Below are positions 23,665 to 35,455 of a stretch of DNA of 64,000 nucleotides, piece after piece (the first letter of the stretch is position 1; every line of letters starts with the position of its first letter). The notes under the pieces were generated by a model. The model had not been told where the DNA came from and did no database searches. It saw only the letters and a list, made by a program, of their open reading frames with translations. The DNA is from Agapetus fuscipes (taxonomy: Eukaryota > Arthropoda > Insecta > Trichoptera > Glossosomatidae), in NCBI GenBank assembly GCA_951799405.1, contig OX637338.1:4154001-4218000 (forward strand), in the 5' to 3' direction. Made by a program: the position numbers and the translations under genes.

Positions 23665-26517
23665 GCCAGCCGAGAAACGTCGACTATTTCGATACGTCCA
23701 TCCGACTTGGTCGATTGTCCCTCGAATCAACAATGCCGTTTTAATATAATACTTCACATGTCGCAATCCTTTGTTTCCTTTGTTGTCTATATCCAAACTC
23801 CTAACAATATAATTAATTATCGTGACCACAAACGTCTTATGCCCAAAAATCCGCAATCCCCAACTTCACAGCGGATAATTTATTTGACTATACAGATAGC
23901 GATCGCAAATTTTGACGTATCGCTTTTAATCCAACTCTAAAGTGTTATCTGCCCGCGTGTAGGTATTTTAAAAGAAACAGTTTCGCAATTCTCAATTATC
24001 CGTTATCTCTTAATCTTTCATTAATATTCATATGTAATTCTCTTATCACTACATCAGTCACAAACGGTCACCTTGATTTGTATTAAAAATATTTACATTT
24101 CAATTTAGATCATTTCCCAATGTCACTTTTTTGTTTCAATCTATATTTAAGATAGTAGTATGTACAAAGTGAAAGATACCCTGTTTGTTTTTTTTTAATA
24201 GTAGTATTTGATATTTTGAGGTTGTGCAGCCAGTATGCATGGATATATAGAACTGGGATGGGCTAAGAAATCAATCCTTTGAGAATTAGAAATACGCTAC
24301 CCCGCTCATCACACAAAAATCCAAATTCAGTCTATCGGTACATTCCAACTGTCAACAGATGTGTTACCTAATTGAAAAAAAATACATATAAATACCAAAC
24401 TGGGTATTTTCTAAACGTGCCAACAAATGAGAGTAAATGTGTTATATAACATGGAATAATATTTCACTTTAATCACTATTCTATATAATTACGTTGATAA
24501 AATTTATTTTTCATTTGTCGAAATATTTTGTTCGCGAAAGTGACAGCCATTTCTAGAACTAGTGATGTTCAAATATATAGGTACTTGCTTCTTCAAGTAT
24601 GTAACTTCTATGCTCGCGGTAATAGATACTTGTGGAAATCATCCCGTACACAATGAGGTGGGAACATTTTTGAATTCGGAATTTATCAGATATCTTCATA
24701 CTTGCAACAACACTACTAACAAATTCGTTACCATAGTGATTTCATGTGTTTCCTTGGTGATTTGTAAATAGATTGAAGACGGAGTAGAGACACGTTGCTT
24801 ACATAGAAAATGAGAAAAGCATTTCATATGTCGTGAGCGAGACAGTATTATAAACGGTGTATGGTGTCAAAGACGGTGAATCATGTGGATTGGTACTAAA
24901 TCACATGTACGACCCCTCCATTTAATACTTCCTCCATGCCAGTATGTGTGGGTAAATAGCTAGTTTCTCCACCTGGCTTCAGCTCAACCTCACCTGGTCC
25001 GCGCTCCCAAAAAGTCTTTTGTCCCCATCGCTCTCTGCCAGGACTGCCAGATATCCCGACTCTGCGCAGAATACATTTCAATACACAAAAAACCCAAACC
25101 CAACACTGGCAGATGTTCGACGATATAATGTATTGCACTAAACAAAGTAAAATGTTCCTCCTACGTTAACTCCGCTCTATAGGATCTGCAATGTTGTTTT
25201 TTTTTCACCCCGAAGGACAATCGCAGCGACGAAAAAAATCTATAAATCGGACCTTATTTTGTGCAAACACCTTGAATATGTGCGACAAAAAATACAACTT
25301 GCTCACCCACTCCAACCCCGCTATTCACAATCAAGGACCAAACAACGTAACCCCATTTATTCTTGACAAAAAAAATTGAACCACATTTTCTGTTTTGTAT
25401 GTAGACTTTTTTTTAATGTAAAACTGATTTTTTAAATGTTTTAATTGAAACTTTGCCATAATGATGACATTTGATAGTGCGTTACTAAGTATTAGTGAGT
25501 ACATTTATGAATAACCTTCGCAGCAGTATAATACATAATTGTTCTCTATGCGAGCCGTATTCCGAAATCCCAGTTAGCGCAAGTAGGGTGAACTAACAAT
25601 GGTGACTTGGCTGGGCTTTGTTGTATGGCATCAATCACCTGCAAAATGCGAGTTACCTGGCTCGGCCTAGCTATCGTGCTTTGTTATGCTGCGTTCAACT
25701 TATATTTTTGTGAGGAATTCATGATTTTGTAGTTCACTGTGGGGATTTTTCATCGGCGGCCCATCTCCCGAGATTACCTGCCGACGGAGCCCGCGGTCGC
25801 GTGTCTCTTGCGAATATAACCAGTTCATTATGCACTAACTTTAAATGTAATATTTCGCAGTGCGAAATGTAATACGTTTTGAAATTGATTTATCCACATT
25901 CGTAATACTGACATTGGGCAATTTAGATTGTGAACTCGGCTTCAGCCGGTCTCTTGTAGTGCACACCACACAGACATAGTATACTGGCTATAGTCTATCT
26001 ATACACCACGCTATGGGTATATTTTGTTCCTTCTGCGCTCTTTTTTACTGGTTGCGACACTTTTCTAATGTGCTCCGTGTCCTCGGGCGATGTATGAGTT
26101 TGTATAGAGCCGCTGTGACTCGGTTAAAATGCGTTTATGTGTTGAATCTGAAATGCAAATAATAAATTATTATAATACGCGACCAATCATTGTTTCGCCA
26201 TTGCCGAAATCTGCTATCTCACGTCACACGGTGGGCAGCATTTCAAACTGTTGCGAATATATTGGCCATGCCATGGTTAGAGAGATAGTGAAATGTATTG
26301 ACGAAATTATGTGCCACTCTAACCTTATTGATTTCCTCACTTAAAGGCATCGCAATCAAAGATATACACTTTCTCCCCCTTTTACATAACAATGTTTTAA
26401 TTTTTAATCCATCTCTAAGTCAGTTCTTCCTTACACAAAAGTGGGGTTAAGTCTGATTTTTGTATAACAAATCTAAGAAATAAAGCCGTCTATGTTTTGC
26501 AAACAAAACAACCTATA
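23665..26517. other. Non-coding DNA, no gene seen
   Basis: Mostly AT-rich. About 25,540-25,800 is GC-richer and of high complexity. No recognisable exon, RNA gene or repeat family. Confidence 0.4.
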
Positions 26518-26695
26518 AGAGCCCCTTCCCACTTGTCGGGTGTCGGACCGTATATTAATCGGAGGTTCCAGTAGCAGAACATTTTCGGACAAAATCGGTT
26601 TCCGACGAGTGTGAATAGCTCCATACATAATGTTTTGCCACTGGAACCTCCAATTAATATACGGATCCGACACCCGACAAGTGGGAACGGGCTCT
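26518..26695. mobile_element. Palindromic MITE (~178 bp), family M2
   Basis: Long terminal inverted repeats: the left arm has AGAGCCCCTTCCCACTTGTC and then GGGTGTCGGACCGTATATTA. The right arm, read in reverse, has AGAGCCCGTTCCCACTTGTC and GGGTGTCGGATCCGTATATT. The arms pair over about 70 bp with few differences. A TA dinucleotide lies at each outer edge (26,516-26,517 and 26,696-26,697) and may be the target duplication. No coding capacity. Confidence 0.8.
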
Positions 26696-26697
26696 TA

Positions 26698-27644
26698 AGC
26701 GATACAGCAGAGTAAAGCTATCATTCAATACTAGAAGCTAATTTAGACTAACTTGTTTTGCCAGTCTTCGTGTATATTAATTAGTTGAATTTAGGCTTTA
26801 AGGCGTAGTATAAGGTGTCCATCTTTAGATAACAGACCTACGCAACATCTGTCCCTGTGTCCCGGCCGATGCATTAATAAGGATCTGAACAAAGCGCTCC
26901 CGGTTAACGCAGATGACAAAACATGTTGCGCTCGCACGTCACCTGGCTGCACTCCGTCCATAATAACTACACATTATAATATTCCATTTATCTGTGGGCA
27001 AACAAAGCCCTAGAAACAGCCGGCATTTCACAGCCACGAATACTACAAACAATTAAAACACACAAATTTCAACTGAAAACGGTCTCTGAATTGTAATGTT
27101 TACAATTCAAGTTTTCCCTTTAATTTACAGGACTTTTTTTGCTTTGATTTCATAATGTTTTTAGGTCTAACATCAAATTAAGAGTAATCGTACACGAATG
27201 TGTTTTTTTGGGTTACGATCCAATTATTTATTATACACGCATAAAAGAAATCACTGCCGGATAACAATACAGCGTGTTATTACAATGGATATATTGCTTT
27301 TTAAATCGTTTATTAAACACTCGTAAATAGCACCGCTTTATGGAGGCACAATTTCATGTGAAGGTTCCGAAGCGACCTATTCCGCAAAAAAAAATAGATT
27401 TCTTAAATGTGGTTATTATTTCGTAAAAATCGTTTAAAATTTTCAAACGACCATTCAACCGCGTCTTTAAATGGCATCGGAACTTTTTTAAAGGTTCTTT
27501 TATGTGAACAATCACTAAGCGCCTTTTGTTGCCTATGCATTGGGATCAATGTCATCAGCCATTACCAACACCAAGAAAACCATCTTAGATATCATTATTT
27601 TTTTGGATCACTAAAACATCTGGACTTGCTTGTTACTTTGTTGC
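26698..27644. other. Non-coding DNA
   Basis: No gene recognised. 26,810-27,050 is moderately GC-rich and non-repetitive. Confidence 0.4.
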
Positions 27645-28085
27645 TGTGCATGCAGGCACGGATCAAGGGCGGTTCGAGCGATGCGAACGAACCAGGGCCC
27701 CTGCATCCTAGGGGCCCCTGAGACGTAGAAAAATATACTTCAAATAATTTTTCGACATAAATTTCTTTGGAGGCCCAGGATTTTAAGGCATTCACGACCA
27801 AGAGGCCCCCAAAGACTTTAGAGTAATCAGTCAAAGTAGATATTTACTTCCATTTTTTTGGGGTCAAAATCAAAAAGGGCCTCTGGGAACAAAGACGCTC
27901 ATGGCGAATTGTGTAAAGTTGTATAGAAAAATAATTTAACATATTTTTGTTTACAAAGAAAACAAGAGGAAGTTCAATCCAACAAGTGTCATAAACCTCC
28001 TGCAATAAGGTTATGGGGGTTGTGGGGCCCCCTGACTTTCCCCGCACCAGGCTCCCTAGTGTCTTAATCCGGGCGTGTGTGCATG
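27645..28085. mobile_element. hAT-type MITE with perfect 8-bp target-site duplication
   Basis: The element (27,653-28,077, 425 bp) starts CAGGCACGGATCAAG and ends CTTAATCCGGGCGTG, imperfect 15-bp terminal inverted repeats of the CAG...CTG hAT type. It is flanked by TGTGCATG on both sides (27,645-27,652 and 28,078-28,085). An 8-bp duplication is diagnostic for hAT transposition. The interior has GGGGCCCC-type inverted segments and no transposase frame, so it is non-autonomous. Confidence 0.85.
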
Positions 28086-28982
28086 TACTACCTACATGTC
28101 CAGATAATCTACTAGAATGTCACCCCGAGTCCCCGTTCCATATTTGGTGGAGCAAAACATGTCCCGGCCCACACGTCCCTGGTTTTAGCTTGCGTAGGTC
28201 AACTTTATTGCCAAGGCCCACATCGGATACAATTCCTCGTTAATTTCGCCCGCAATAAATGCCAGGTTAGCCGGGCTGAAGGGGCACACCAACATGTGGG
28301 ATGTGAAAAATACAGAGCCTACCTGATCCTCTCACAATGGGTAACATCTCAAACAGCTGCTACCGGCTCGAATGACCAAAGTGACGTCAAATAATTTAGT
28401 GCTTACTCTAAAATGTCACATTGTTTGGATTGATTTACACGCGATAATCTTTTCTACATCTCTCTCATTTCCCTTGACCCATCAGACGGGGTCGGATCTT
28501 CCATAGGCGCGCAAAGCTCAAACTAAAATACATGAATGTTATTTTTCAATGTCAATGTGTTCACGGATTTTGTTTCAAGATAATTATGTGTGTGTCCATA
28601 TGTATCTGGTGTAATAAATCTCCCATATGACTGATATATTGCTAATCTGCATTCCAATAACACACCCTCTCTTCACGCTGACTAAACGATGTCGTCATAA
28701 AGCAAAAAATGACGTCACCTTCATATGTTTTGTTTACGGAAGCAAAAAAAAAACCTCGCCTCACCTTTCTCGCATATTCGGCGTTTTATTTTTCGGTTAA
28801 TTTTCATGAATAATTTTACTATCACACATCCCAGGTGATCTCACTGATAATAATAATATAATTTTAGCGCATCTACGTCATCGATTGTAGTAGTGTTAGT
28901 ATTAATGTAATGCCAAAATCCTTGTTACAATATTCCGTAATATTGATTGGTTGTTATCTATGGTGGAAGGTTATAGGGGTAG
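28086..28982. other. Non-coding DNA
   Basis: Two TGACGTCA octamers at about 28,382 and 28,708. No gene or repeat family recognised. Confidence 0.4.
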
Positions 28983-29221
28983 GTAATAATAATAATAATA
29001 ATAATAATAATCTAAGTTGCAAGGATATATTCATTTAAAGCTCTCAGATGTAAGCCCACAAACCAACAAGTGTAGTTCGCGCTTACAAATGCTGAATGTG
29101 TACTTACAAATAAAATCCAAACCTCAAATGAACATAAGCCCCACAACTTTTGCCGACCTTCCCTGAAACAGGGGTAACATTGGCAAAGTGAACCATTTTT
29201 TACAGTATGGGTGGTCAGCAG
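28983..29221 (-). repeat. LINE 3'-tail copy with TAA microsatellite
   Basis: A run of TAA triplets at about 28,985-29,010 leads into TCTAAGTTGCAAGGATATA and the tail body (TGTAGTTCGCGCTTACAAAT, AACAGGGGTAACATTGGC, TGGGTGGTCAGC). It belongs to the same subfamily as the copies at 17.9, 31.3 and 33.3 kb. The TAA run has probably replaced the usual terminal repeat. Confidence 0.85.
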
Positions 29222-29262
29222 GTACACTTGACAATTACAGTACTTTAACCATAAAACGTTTT

Positions 29263-29345
29263 GACTCAAATATAGCGTTTACCAAAAAAATGTATTGAAA
29301 CTGAGACAGCTCTTCTGGTTGAGCGTTTTAACTTACATACATCTT
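29263..29345. mobile_element. Foldback MITE, family M1, partial copy
   Basis: Contains ATAGCGTTTACCAAAAAAAT, TGTATTGAAACTGAGAC, CTCTTCTGGTTGAGCGTTTT and ACTTACATACATCTTTT, the inner arms and centre of family M1. Outer arms are missing or diverged. Confidence 0.5.
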
Positions 29346-30986
29346 TTAAGTAAAAATGTCAAGTTTTGAACTGAGATGAATTGCGATTTCAGAACGCTAT
29401 TATTTCATTGAATCCTCGTTAATTAACCTTACGTTTTAGTTTCATTACAGAGATTTCTAAAACAGCTTACGTTTTTTCTAGTATTAATTTTTTGTTGTCG
29501 TTTAATTTAAGACATACCTCCACCCACGCTACGCAGAGACGTCAGATTTGAAAAGATGATAAACGAAGAGAATATTGCGTCCCATTCATCGGCCATGTTA
29601 TTATTATTTATCTCCTCCGATCCGCAAAAAAAGATTACTGCGCTTTCTTCTCCAGGTCTCGGGGATGGAAGGCCCCGCGAAGGATGAACGAGAAACGGCA
29701 GATGTTGTGTGATTCGGGAGGATGCACCTTGTGTTGATTTAATATCGGGAGAGCTCCGCGAACCGAGAGGCGCAGGTAGTCCGAAAAGGACCAAGGAGAC
29801 CTTAAAAAACACCGATGCCGAATTCAGAGCTTAAATAATTACATCAACATGGCTATTAATCTTTAAGCCTTGCACATTTACAAATAAAGAAATTAAATGA
29901 AATGACTTGAGTTCAAACAATCATTTGGCAAGGGTCATACATGCTCCAATGATCTAATGGCAAGTATCCTCTAATTCCTAAAAAGTTATTAGACTTTATT
30001 CCGGCTCCGGGCTAATAATTTTCCCAAACTGAAAAATAAGCTTTTAACCTCATGTAATGACTAAGACCGTTTATTATTAACAAATGACGGTTACTACTTT
30101 TACCTACCCGAAATTATCTTCCAAGTTCTGACACCTGTTTTTTTCTTAAAATAAACATTCAATAATGAGCCATTTATATTATTTACATTTTCACGGCGTA
30201 AATGTACAATTATACCTACATTTTAATAAGCACCTACGTGATGGTATAAAAAGTGTTGTTAAACGAAAGCACCGTTTTAGAGTTGGACTCTATCCCACGA
30301 CCTTTGTTTGGGTCGAGTGAGCTCAGCCTTTGAGTCATGCCTCGGTGGGCACAGCTGACTGATCAACAATATTTTTCAAGTTTCGGTATCATATAGTGAG
30401 TATAGAATATTTCGAATAATATGGGTGCATAGGAGTTTTTCTTTGTTCCCTCTACCAGGTAGATAGATGCCTGTGCAAAACATGATACCAAATTCAATTA
30501 CCCGTACAACAAAAATCTTCACAATTTCTTGAAGAAATATCCCTGATAATTCCTATTCATCAACATTGGCGCTATAACAAGGTCCACCTTTTCCTTTCCA
30601 ACCTCTTGTCGTCAATATACGCTGCCTTAGTTCTTGTTTATCGTAAACGCCATTGAGAAAATTTTACATGAGCAATGTTTGCATGTGTACTGGACCAATG
30701 TGTCTTATAAAAACAAGAAATTTATTTAAAAAATATATAAAAGAACTCTCACATTATCGAGTTTTACGGTTTTTCTTAGCTCAGATTGTGTAGAATTTGG
30801 AAAAAATGCATGGAAATTTCATATTTGACAAGATTGGCGTATACGGTAAACAAGAACTGGGGGAGCGAATAGTCACGCCCGAAGTTCAAATGTACCTCCA
30901 CCCTAGTTTTAGCTTTGACCTCACGACACTTCCACCACTAGGTTTTGTGGTGTACATAATTCTATTATTACCTATTAACATCAAAA
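29346..30986. other. Non-coding DNA with one GC-rich block
   Basis: About 29,520-29,810 is markedly GC-richer, with a 101-codon open frame on the minus strand that has no domain I recognise. The remainder is AT-rich. Confidence 0.35.
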
Positions 30987-31461
30987 GAATGTGATGAGAT
31001 GGTTTGGGCATGTGGAAAGAATGAATGATGATAGACTGACAAAGTATGTAAACAAAGAAAGTGTGAAAGGAAAAAGAGGGAAGGGACGACCGAGAAAAGT
31101 ATGGAGTGATCAGATTGAGGAGATTGTGAAAGAATGGGATATACAAAGTGAGCGTAAAAGAAGAAACTGCACGAAAAAGGTGATGGATATGAATGAATTG
31201 AAAGGAGGCAACTCTGCAGAAGCTCTGGCAACCCCTAGCGGAATGGCGACAGAGTTACAGTCACAGTAACGATTGCCAATGTCACCCCTGTGTCAGGGAA
31301 GGTCGGCAAAAGTTGTGGGGCTTATGTTCATTTGAGGTTTGGATTTTATTTGTAAGTACACATTCAGCATTTGTAAGCGCGAACTACACGTGTTGGTTTG
31401 TGGGCATACATCTGAGAGCTTTAAATGAATATATCCTTGCAACTTAGATTATAGATTATAG
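30987..31461 (+). mobile_element. 5'-truncated RTE-like LINE, second subfamily
   Basis: The copy contains the C-terminal ~80 codons of pol followed at once by the dispersed tail (GCCAATGTCACCCCTGTG ... TTAGATTATAGATTATAG), ending at about 31,461. This is direct proof that the second tail subfamily also belongs to an RTE-like LINE. Confidence 0.85.
30991..31269 (+). pseudogene. LINE pol C-terminal fragment
   Basis: Reads MMRWFGHVERMNDDRLTKYV, then KGRPRKVWSDQIEEIV and KEWDIQSERKRRNCTKKVMD. It is colinear with residues about 620-690 of the RT frame at 15.0 kb but clearly diverged from it. There is no catalytic RT region, so this is a non-functional remnant. The upstream break lies at about 30,987. 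Confidence 0.85.
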
Positions 31462-31496
31462 AACGATAATGATGTAGTAACATAGAAGCGCTCGAT

Positions 31497-31560
31497 TAAA
31501 TAAATCAAGTGGTCAAGAAAAACTTTGTGTTTTTTTTTTACATTATTAATTTTAAATGAA
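31497..31560 (+). repeat. Single relative of the 21.1/21.6-kb inverted-repeat arm
   Basis: AAATAAATCAAGTGGTCAAG, then AAAACTTTGTG, a T run, and CATTATTAATTTTAAATGAA parallel the right arm at 21,560-21,622. No partner arm was seen nearby. Confidence 0.5.
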
Positions 31561-33218
31561 TCTTCCTAATGTCATTACACAAAACCTTCAACATTTGTTA
31601 TGTTGTAATTTGCATACCTAGTCTGAGTGTCCGATTTAACCAGTAAAATCTAAACATCAAAAATAGTATTGTTCAAACTTGCATTTTAAAATTTGTTCAG
31701 ACACGTTCAAACTTGTTTTTTTGTTTATCAATACTCGCCGTGAGTTATAACGGACCGATAAAAGTAGTAAGCGAAAAAAGTGGTAACCATTCGTCATCGA
31801 TGAGCCATTTCGTGGATGCGCCAAAAAACCTGACCAAAGCAAAACTAAACAAGTCGTAGCTTTCTTGTCGCGACCCGTGCGAGCATGCGCAGACACGACT
31901 TTTATACATGAAGTCATGATGATTTGAATTCGCTATAAACAGCAAGCTGATTTTTTTTTAACAATCAATAAACAAACAAAATAATCCGCAGATTTTACCC
32001 CTGTGACTAAATATGGCCACGGGATCAAAACACCTACGTAATCCGGCTTAAATTATGAAAAAAAAAATTGCGTGCCTGTAAAACCATACGTTCCTTGAAA
32101 CACATGTGTAGGTAGTTCATCCGTTTGAAATTATTAAATTGTTTTTATATTAAAATTCGAGCTAATGAATTTAGTATAAATTATGTTAAAAATATCTTAT
32201 TCCTATGCTCGTTTTGCCCTACGGTGTTCTTTTTTTTATAAGCTTACCGAATGGACAATAACTGTATCAAATTGCTGTTTTAATTAATCTACATTCTTGG
32301 CTCTCAAAAACCAAAAATAATAAATCGATACTACTATTTGTTGCATTTCAAGATAACTTATTAAGGTATATTTCGATACCTTAATGTTAAAAAAGCTGAA
32401 TAATTGAAACATTAAGCTTACATGGGTTGCTCACATAAATGCGCCATTTTTCCTATTTTCTACTAGAGAAAACACTGAAAAAAATTCAAAATCCTTTAGT
32501 CTAGGAGTTTGTCATGAGCACTTCCTTATAATTAGTTCACTTACTATGAGAAGTTACAATCAATAAAATGTTTTATCCATGATATCTTAAATCAGTGAAT
32601 CAATACATATTCAGCCTATCACATCACACCTATCGTTTTAACCTTTCTACCAGCTTATAAAATTTAATGATATTACTTGTTATTTATCGCATATTTATTA
32701 CTTATTCAGTTTTACCTTTAAGGTGGCGATTTATTACAGTCGAAGACAGTTAATATTGACATATTTTCATTACAAATTGAATACGCAATTACATTAAGAG
32801 TAAACGTATATTTTTATTAATCACTCGCACAGGTTCAAATTGTAATAATTACACTTATTAATTACATCCCAGTCTACATTTTTATTTTTTTAAGAGCGTG
32901 TTCGTGAGCGTGAACCTGTCGTTTTTGTTTTGTTCTCAAGAAATTTAATGAATGAAGTAGTTTCAGTGTTCCAGGTTTTCTCAAAAACTATTGACATTTA
33001 AAAAAAAAATCGGACTTATATGATACTAAACAATGTATACCTATTCTGTAATGAATAAGAAAAATACATTTCCAAAATATAGCACATACAAAAAAAAAAG
33101 TGAAAAAAAAAACTTGTTTTTTTTAAATATTTTTTTGTGGTGGCAATCAAAAAGTTATATATATTTTTTAACCTTTATAATTAAGACAAAATGATAATAA
33201 GCATGCCTGATTTTTTTA
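31561..33218. other. AT-rich non-coding DNA
   Basis: No recognisable gene, RNA gene or repeat. Very AT-rich, with long A and T runs around 33,000-33,150. Confidence 0.45.
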
Positions 33219-33440
33219 ATTATTGTAAAAAAATGGTTCACTTTGCCAATTTCACCCCCTGTTTCAGGGAAGGTCGGCAAAAGTTGTGGGGCTTATGTTC
33301 ATTTGAGGTTTGGATTTTATTTGTAAGTACACATTCAGCATTTGTAAGCGCGAACTACACGTGTTGGTTTATGGACAAACATCTGAGAGCTTTAAATGAA
33401 TATATTTTTGCAACTTAGATTATAGATTATTATAGATTGT
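33219..33440 (+). repeat. LINE 3'-tail copy
   Basis: Contains AAATGGTTCACTTTGCCAAT, CAGGGAAGGTCGGCAAAAG and GCGCGAACTACACGTG, and ends TTAGATTATAGATTATTATAG at about 33,438. Same subfamily as the 31.3-kb LINE. Confidence 0.85.
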
Positions 33441-33987
33441 CACTGTTTTACTAAGACCATAAAGTTTAAGTAACAAAAACGACTGATTTACGGTATATAA
33501 CACTCTTTATTTAATTTACCTACTCACAGTTAAGGTATAATGTTGCAGTTTGAAGGCTATGATGGCTATTGTTTTTAATAAGCATACATGTTATTGTCGG
33601 TGATAATGTTCAATATATAGACACACGAGGCCTTCGATAAAAACCTCACTTGATAAAGTTACTCGTTTCCAGTTTGCTGTAGTATCGAGGGCAGAGGGTT
33701 ACCCACATATAACTCGATTCGCGAACGGATGCGCCCGTTTTAAGTACAACGGTTGAACAACACAAATATAAAAATAAGGATGCGTTGCGTGATGAATAAT
33801 TACCGACACAATACACCGAAATGTTATTGAAAACTTCCTTTGTCATAGAAACATTATTCAGTTTTTTTATCGTTGTTAACGTGTCATTGGCAAGACCTAC
33901 ATATGGACAAGGTTTATAGTCGAGCACGTATTAAATTTGGTGACTTGTTAGGACGGCACAGTGACAAAACGACACATGACAGAACTT

Positions 33988-34230
33988 AGGTTGGTATGCG
34001 GCTGACCACCCATGCTGTGAAAATGATTCACTTTGCCAATGTCACCCCTGTTACAGGGAAGGACGGCAAGAGTTGCAGGGTGTATGTCCATTTTAGATTT
34101 GGATTTTATGTTGTAGGTTCACATGAGGCATGTGCAAGCGCGAACTTGTACGTATCTGGTTGTGAGAATGCATGTAATGTGAATCTTCAATGTAACATAT
34201 CTTTGCAACTTAGATTAGATTAGATTAGAC
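33988..34230 (+). repeat. LINE 3'-tail copy
   Basis: Near full length, from TTGGTATGCGGCTGACCACC to a terminal TTAGATTAGATTAGAT at about 34,212-34,229. It lies between minisatellite units. Confidence 0.85.
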
Positions 34231-34382
34231 AGAACAACACATGATAGAACAGCACTTGGGAGAACATCACAATGACAGTAGGTACATCACATGACAAAAC
34301 AACACAGAAGAAACATCACAAACACCGCGTCATGTGATGTATCTTTTTTCATGTGTCCAAGCAGACACTTATAACTTATAAG

Positions 34383-34557
34383 TCGCGTTGACACATGCCG
34401 CATGTGAACCTACAGTATAAAACCCAATCTCAAATGAACTTAAGCCCTGCAAGTCTTGCCGACCTTCCCTGAGATATAGGGTGACATTGGCATAGTGAAC
34501 CATTTTTTTTACAGTATGAGTGTTCAGCCTCATACCAAACTATAAGTCAAGGAGTCT
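34383..34557 (-). repeat. LINE 3'-tail copy, partial
   Basis: Runs from CACATGCCGCATGTGAACC through AAGCCCTGCAAGTC to ATAAGTCAAGG. The terminal-repeat end is missing. Confidence 0.8.
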
Positions 34558-34660
34558 GAGATTTTTTCACGTGATGCTCTGTCATTTGTCGTTCTATCAT
34601 GTGTCGTTCTATCGTGTGTTGTTGTGTCATGTTTTGTTTTGTCACTGTGCCGTTCCATCA

Positions 34661-35159
34661 TGAAACCATTAAATTTAATTTTAAACTTTTTTTTTCGCAT
34701 TACAACAATATCATGCGAGGTGGGATTGTTATTATTATTATTATTTATTATTATCTGCCTACTCTCGATTAAGTATGAAAAATAATTTTGCAAACTAAAA
34801 ATTTGAACTCCTTTCTAAACACAATGATGTAACTGCCATTATCTGTATATGTGTTTAGAACATTTAGGTTAAAATAATTAGGCGGGCGCGCGCCTTGCAC
34901 AATTTCATATGCAAAACAATTAGCATCGCATAAAAACAAAGGGCGAAGAATAAAAATATTGTAAATTTTCTTACTTTAACCCTGAATTCTGAATAAGATT
35001 TCATTATTCTCAAAGTTCATTCGCAAAAAAAAACTGAAAATACTTTCGTAAGTGAAAATTTTCCCCTCCTGTGTTAACAAACGCATTGCTGCAAAATCTA
35101 GATTTTTTAATTAACATGTTATGCACCACGCTATTAAGCTATACGTATAGTGTAACTCC
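34661..35159. other. Non-coding DNA with TTA microsatellite
   Basis: A TTA repeat at about 34,727-34,754 is the only feature I recognise. The rest is AT-rich. Confidence 0.4.
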
Positions 35160-35455
35160 TTGTCGCGTTTGCCCGAAAGAGTTAGCTTGTAGCGAATGGA
35201 ACCCATTTATTTTTACAGGTAAGATCTCTGGCCTAACGCCAACCGTTTAACAGTTTAAGTGGGGGTTTCCCAGCCTCCGAAGGGGTCTGGTACTCATTTC
35301 TGGGGAAGGCTGAATAAACCTGCGGGTATTTCATGTTGTATTTTGAAATAAATACCGAAACGGGAAATCATTTCTGACACCCTCGGTGGGATTCCAACCC
35401 GGGCTCTCAGCACGGAATGCAAAGCACTCTGTACCGACTGAGCCATCGACCGGAC
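35160..35455 (-). repeat. tRNA-derived SINE, family A, near full length
   Basis: On the minus strand the head reads GTCCGGTCGATGGCTCAGTC, with an A box TGGCTCAGTCGG and a B box GGGTTGGAATCCC. The body contains GGGAAATGATTTC-type sequence in the expected order and ends beyond TTTATTTTTACAGGTAAGA. It aligns with 39.9 kb over its whole length. Confidence 0.85.

Larger units (their letters stand above)
33951..34660. repeat. Foldback structure with 15-bp minisatellite arms
   Basis: The left side (33,951-33,987 and 34,230-34,330) contains imperfect 15-bp units like TGACAAAACAACACA. The right side (34,560-34,660) contains the same units inverted. The end unit ACGGCACAGTGACAAAAC at the far left is mirrored by GTTTTGTCACTGTGCCGT at the far right. 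Two LINE tails in opposite orientation are embedded (33,988-34,230 plus; 34,383-34,557 minus). It is best explained as an inverted duplication or foldback element whose arms are minisatellite. Confidence 0.65.
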
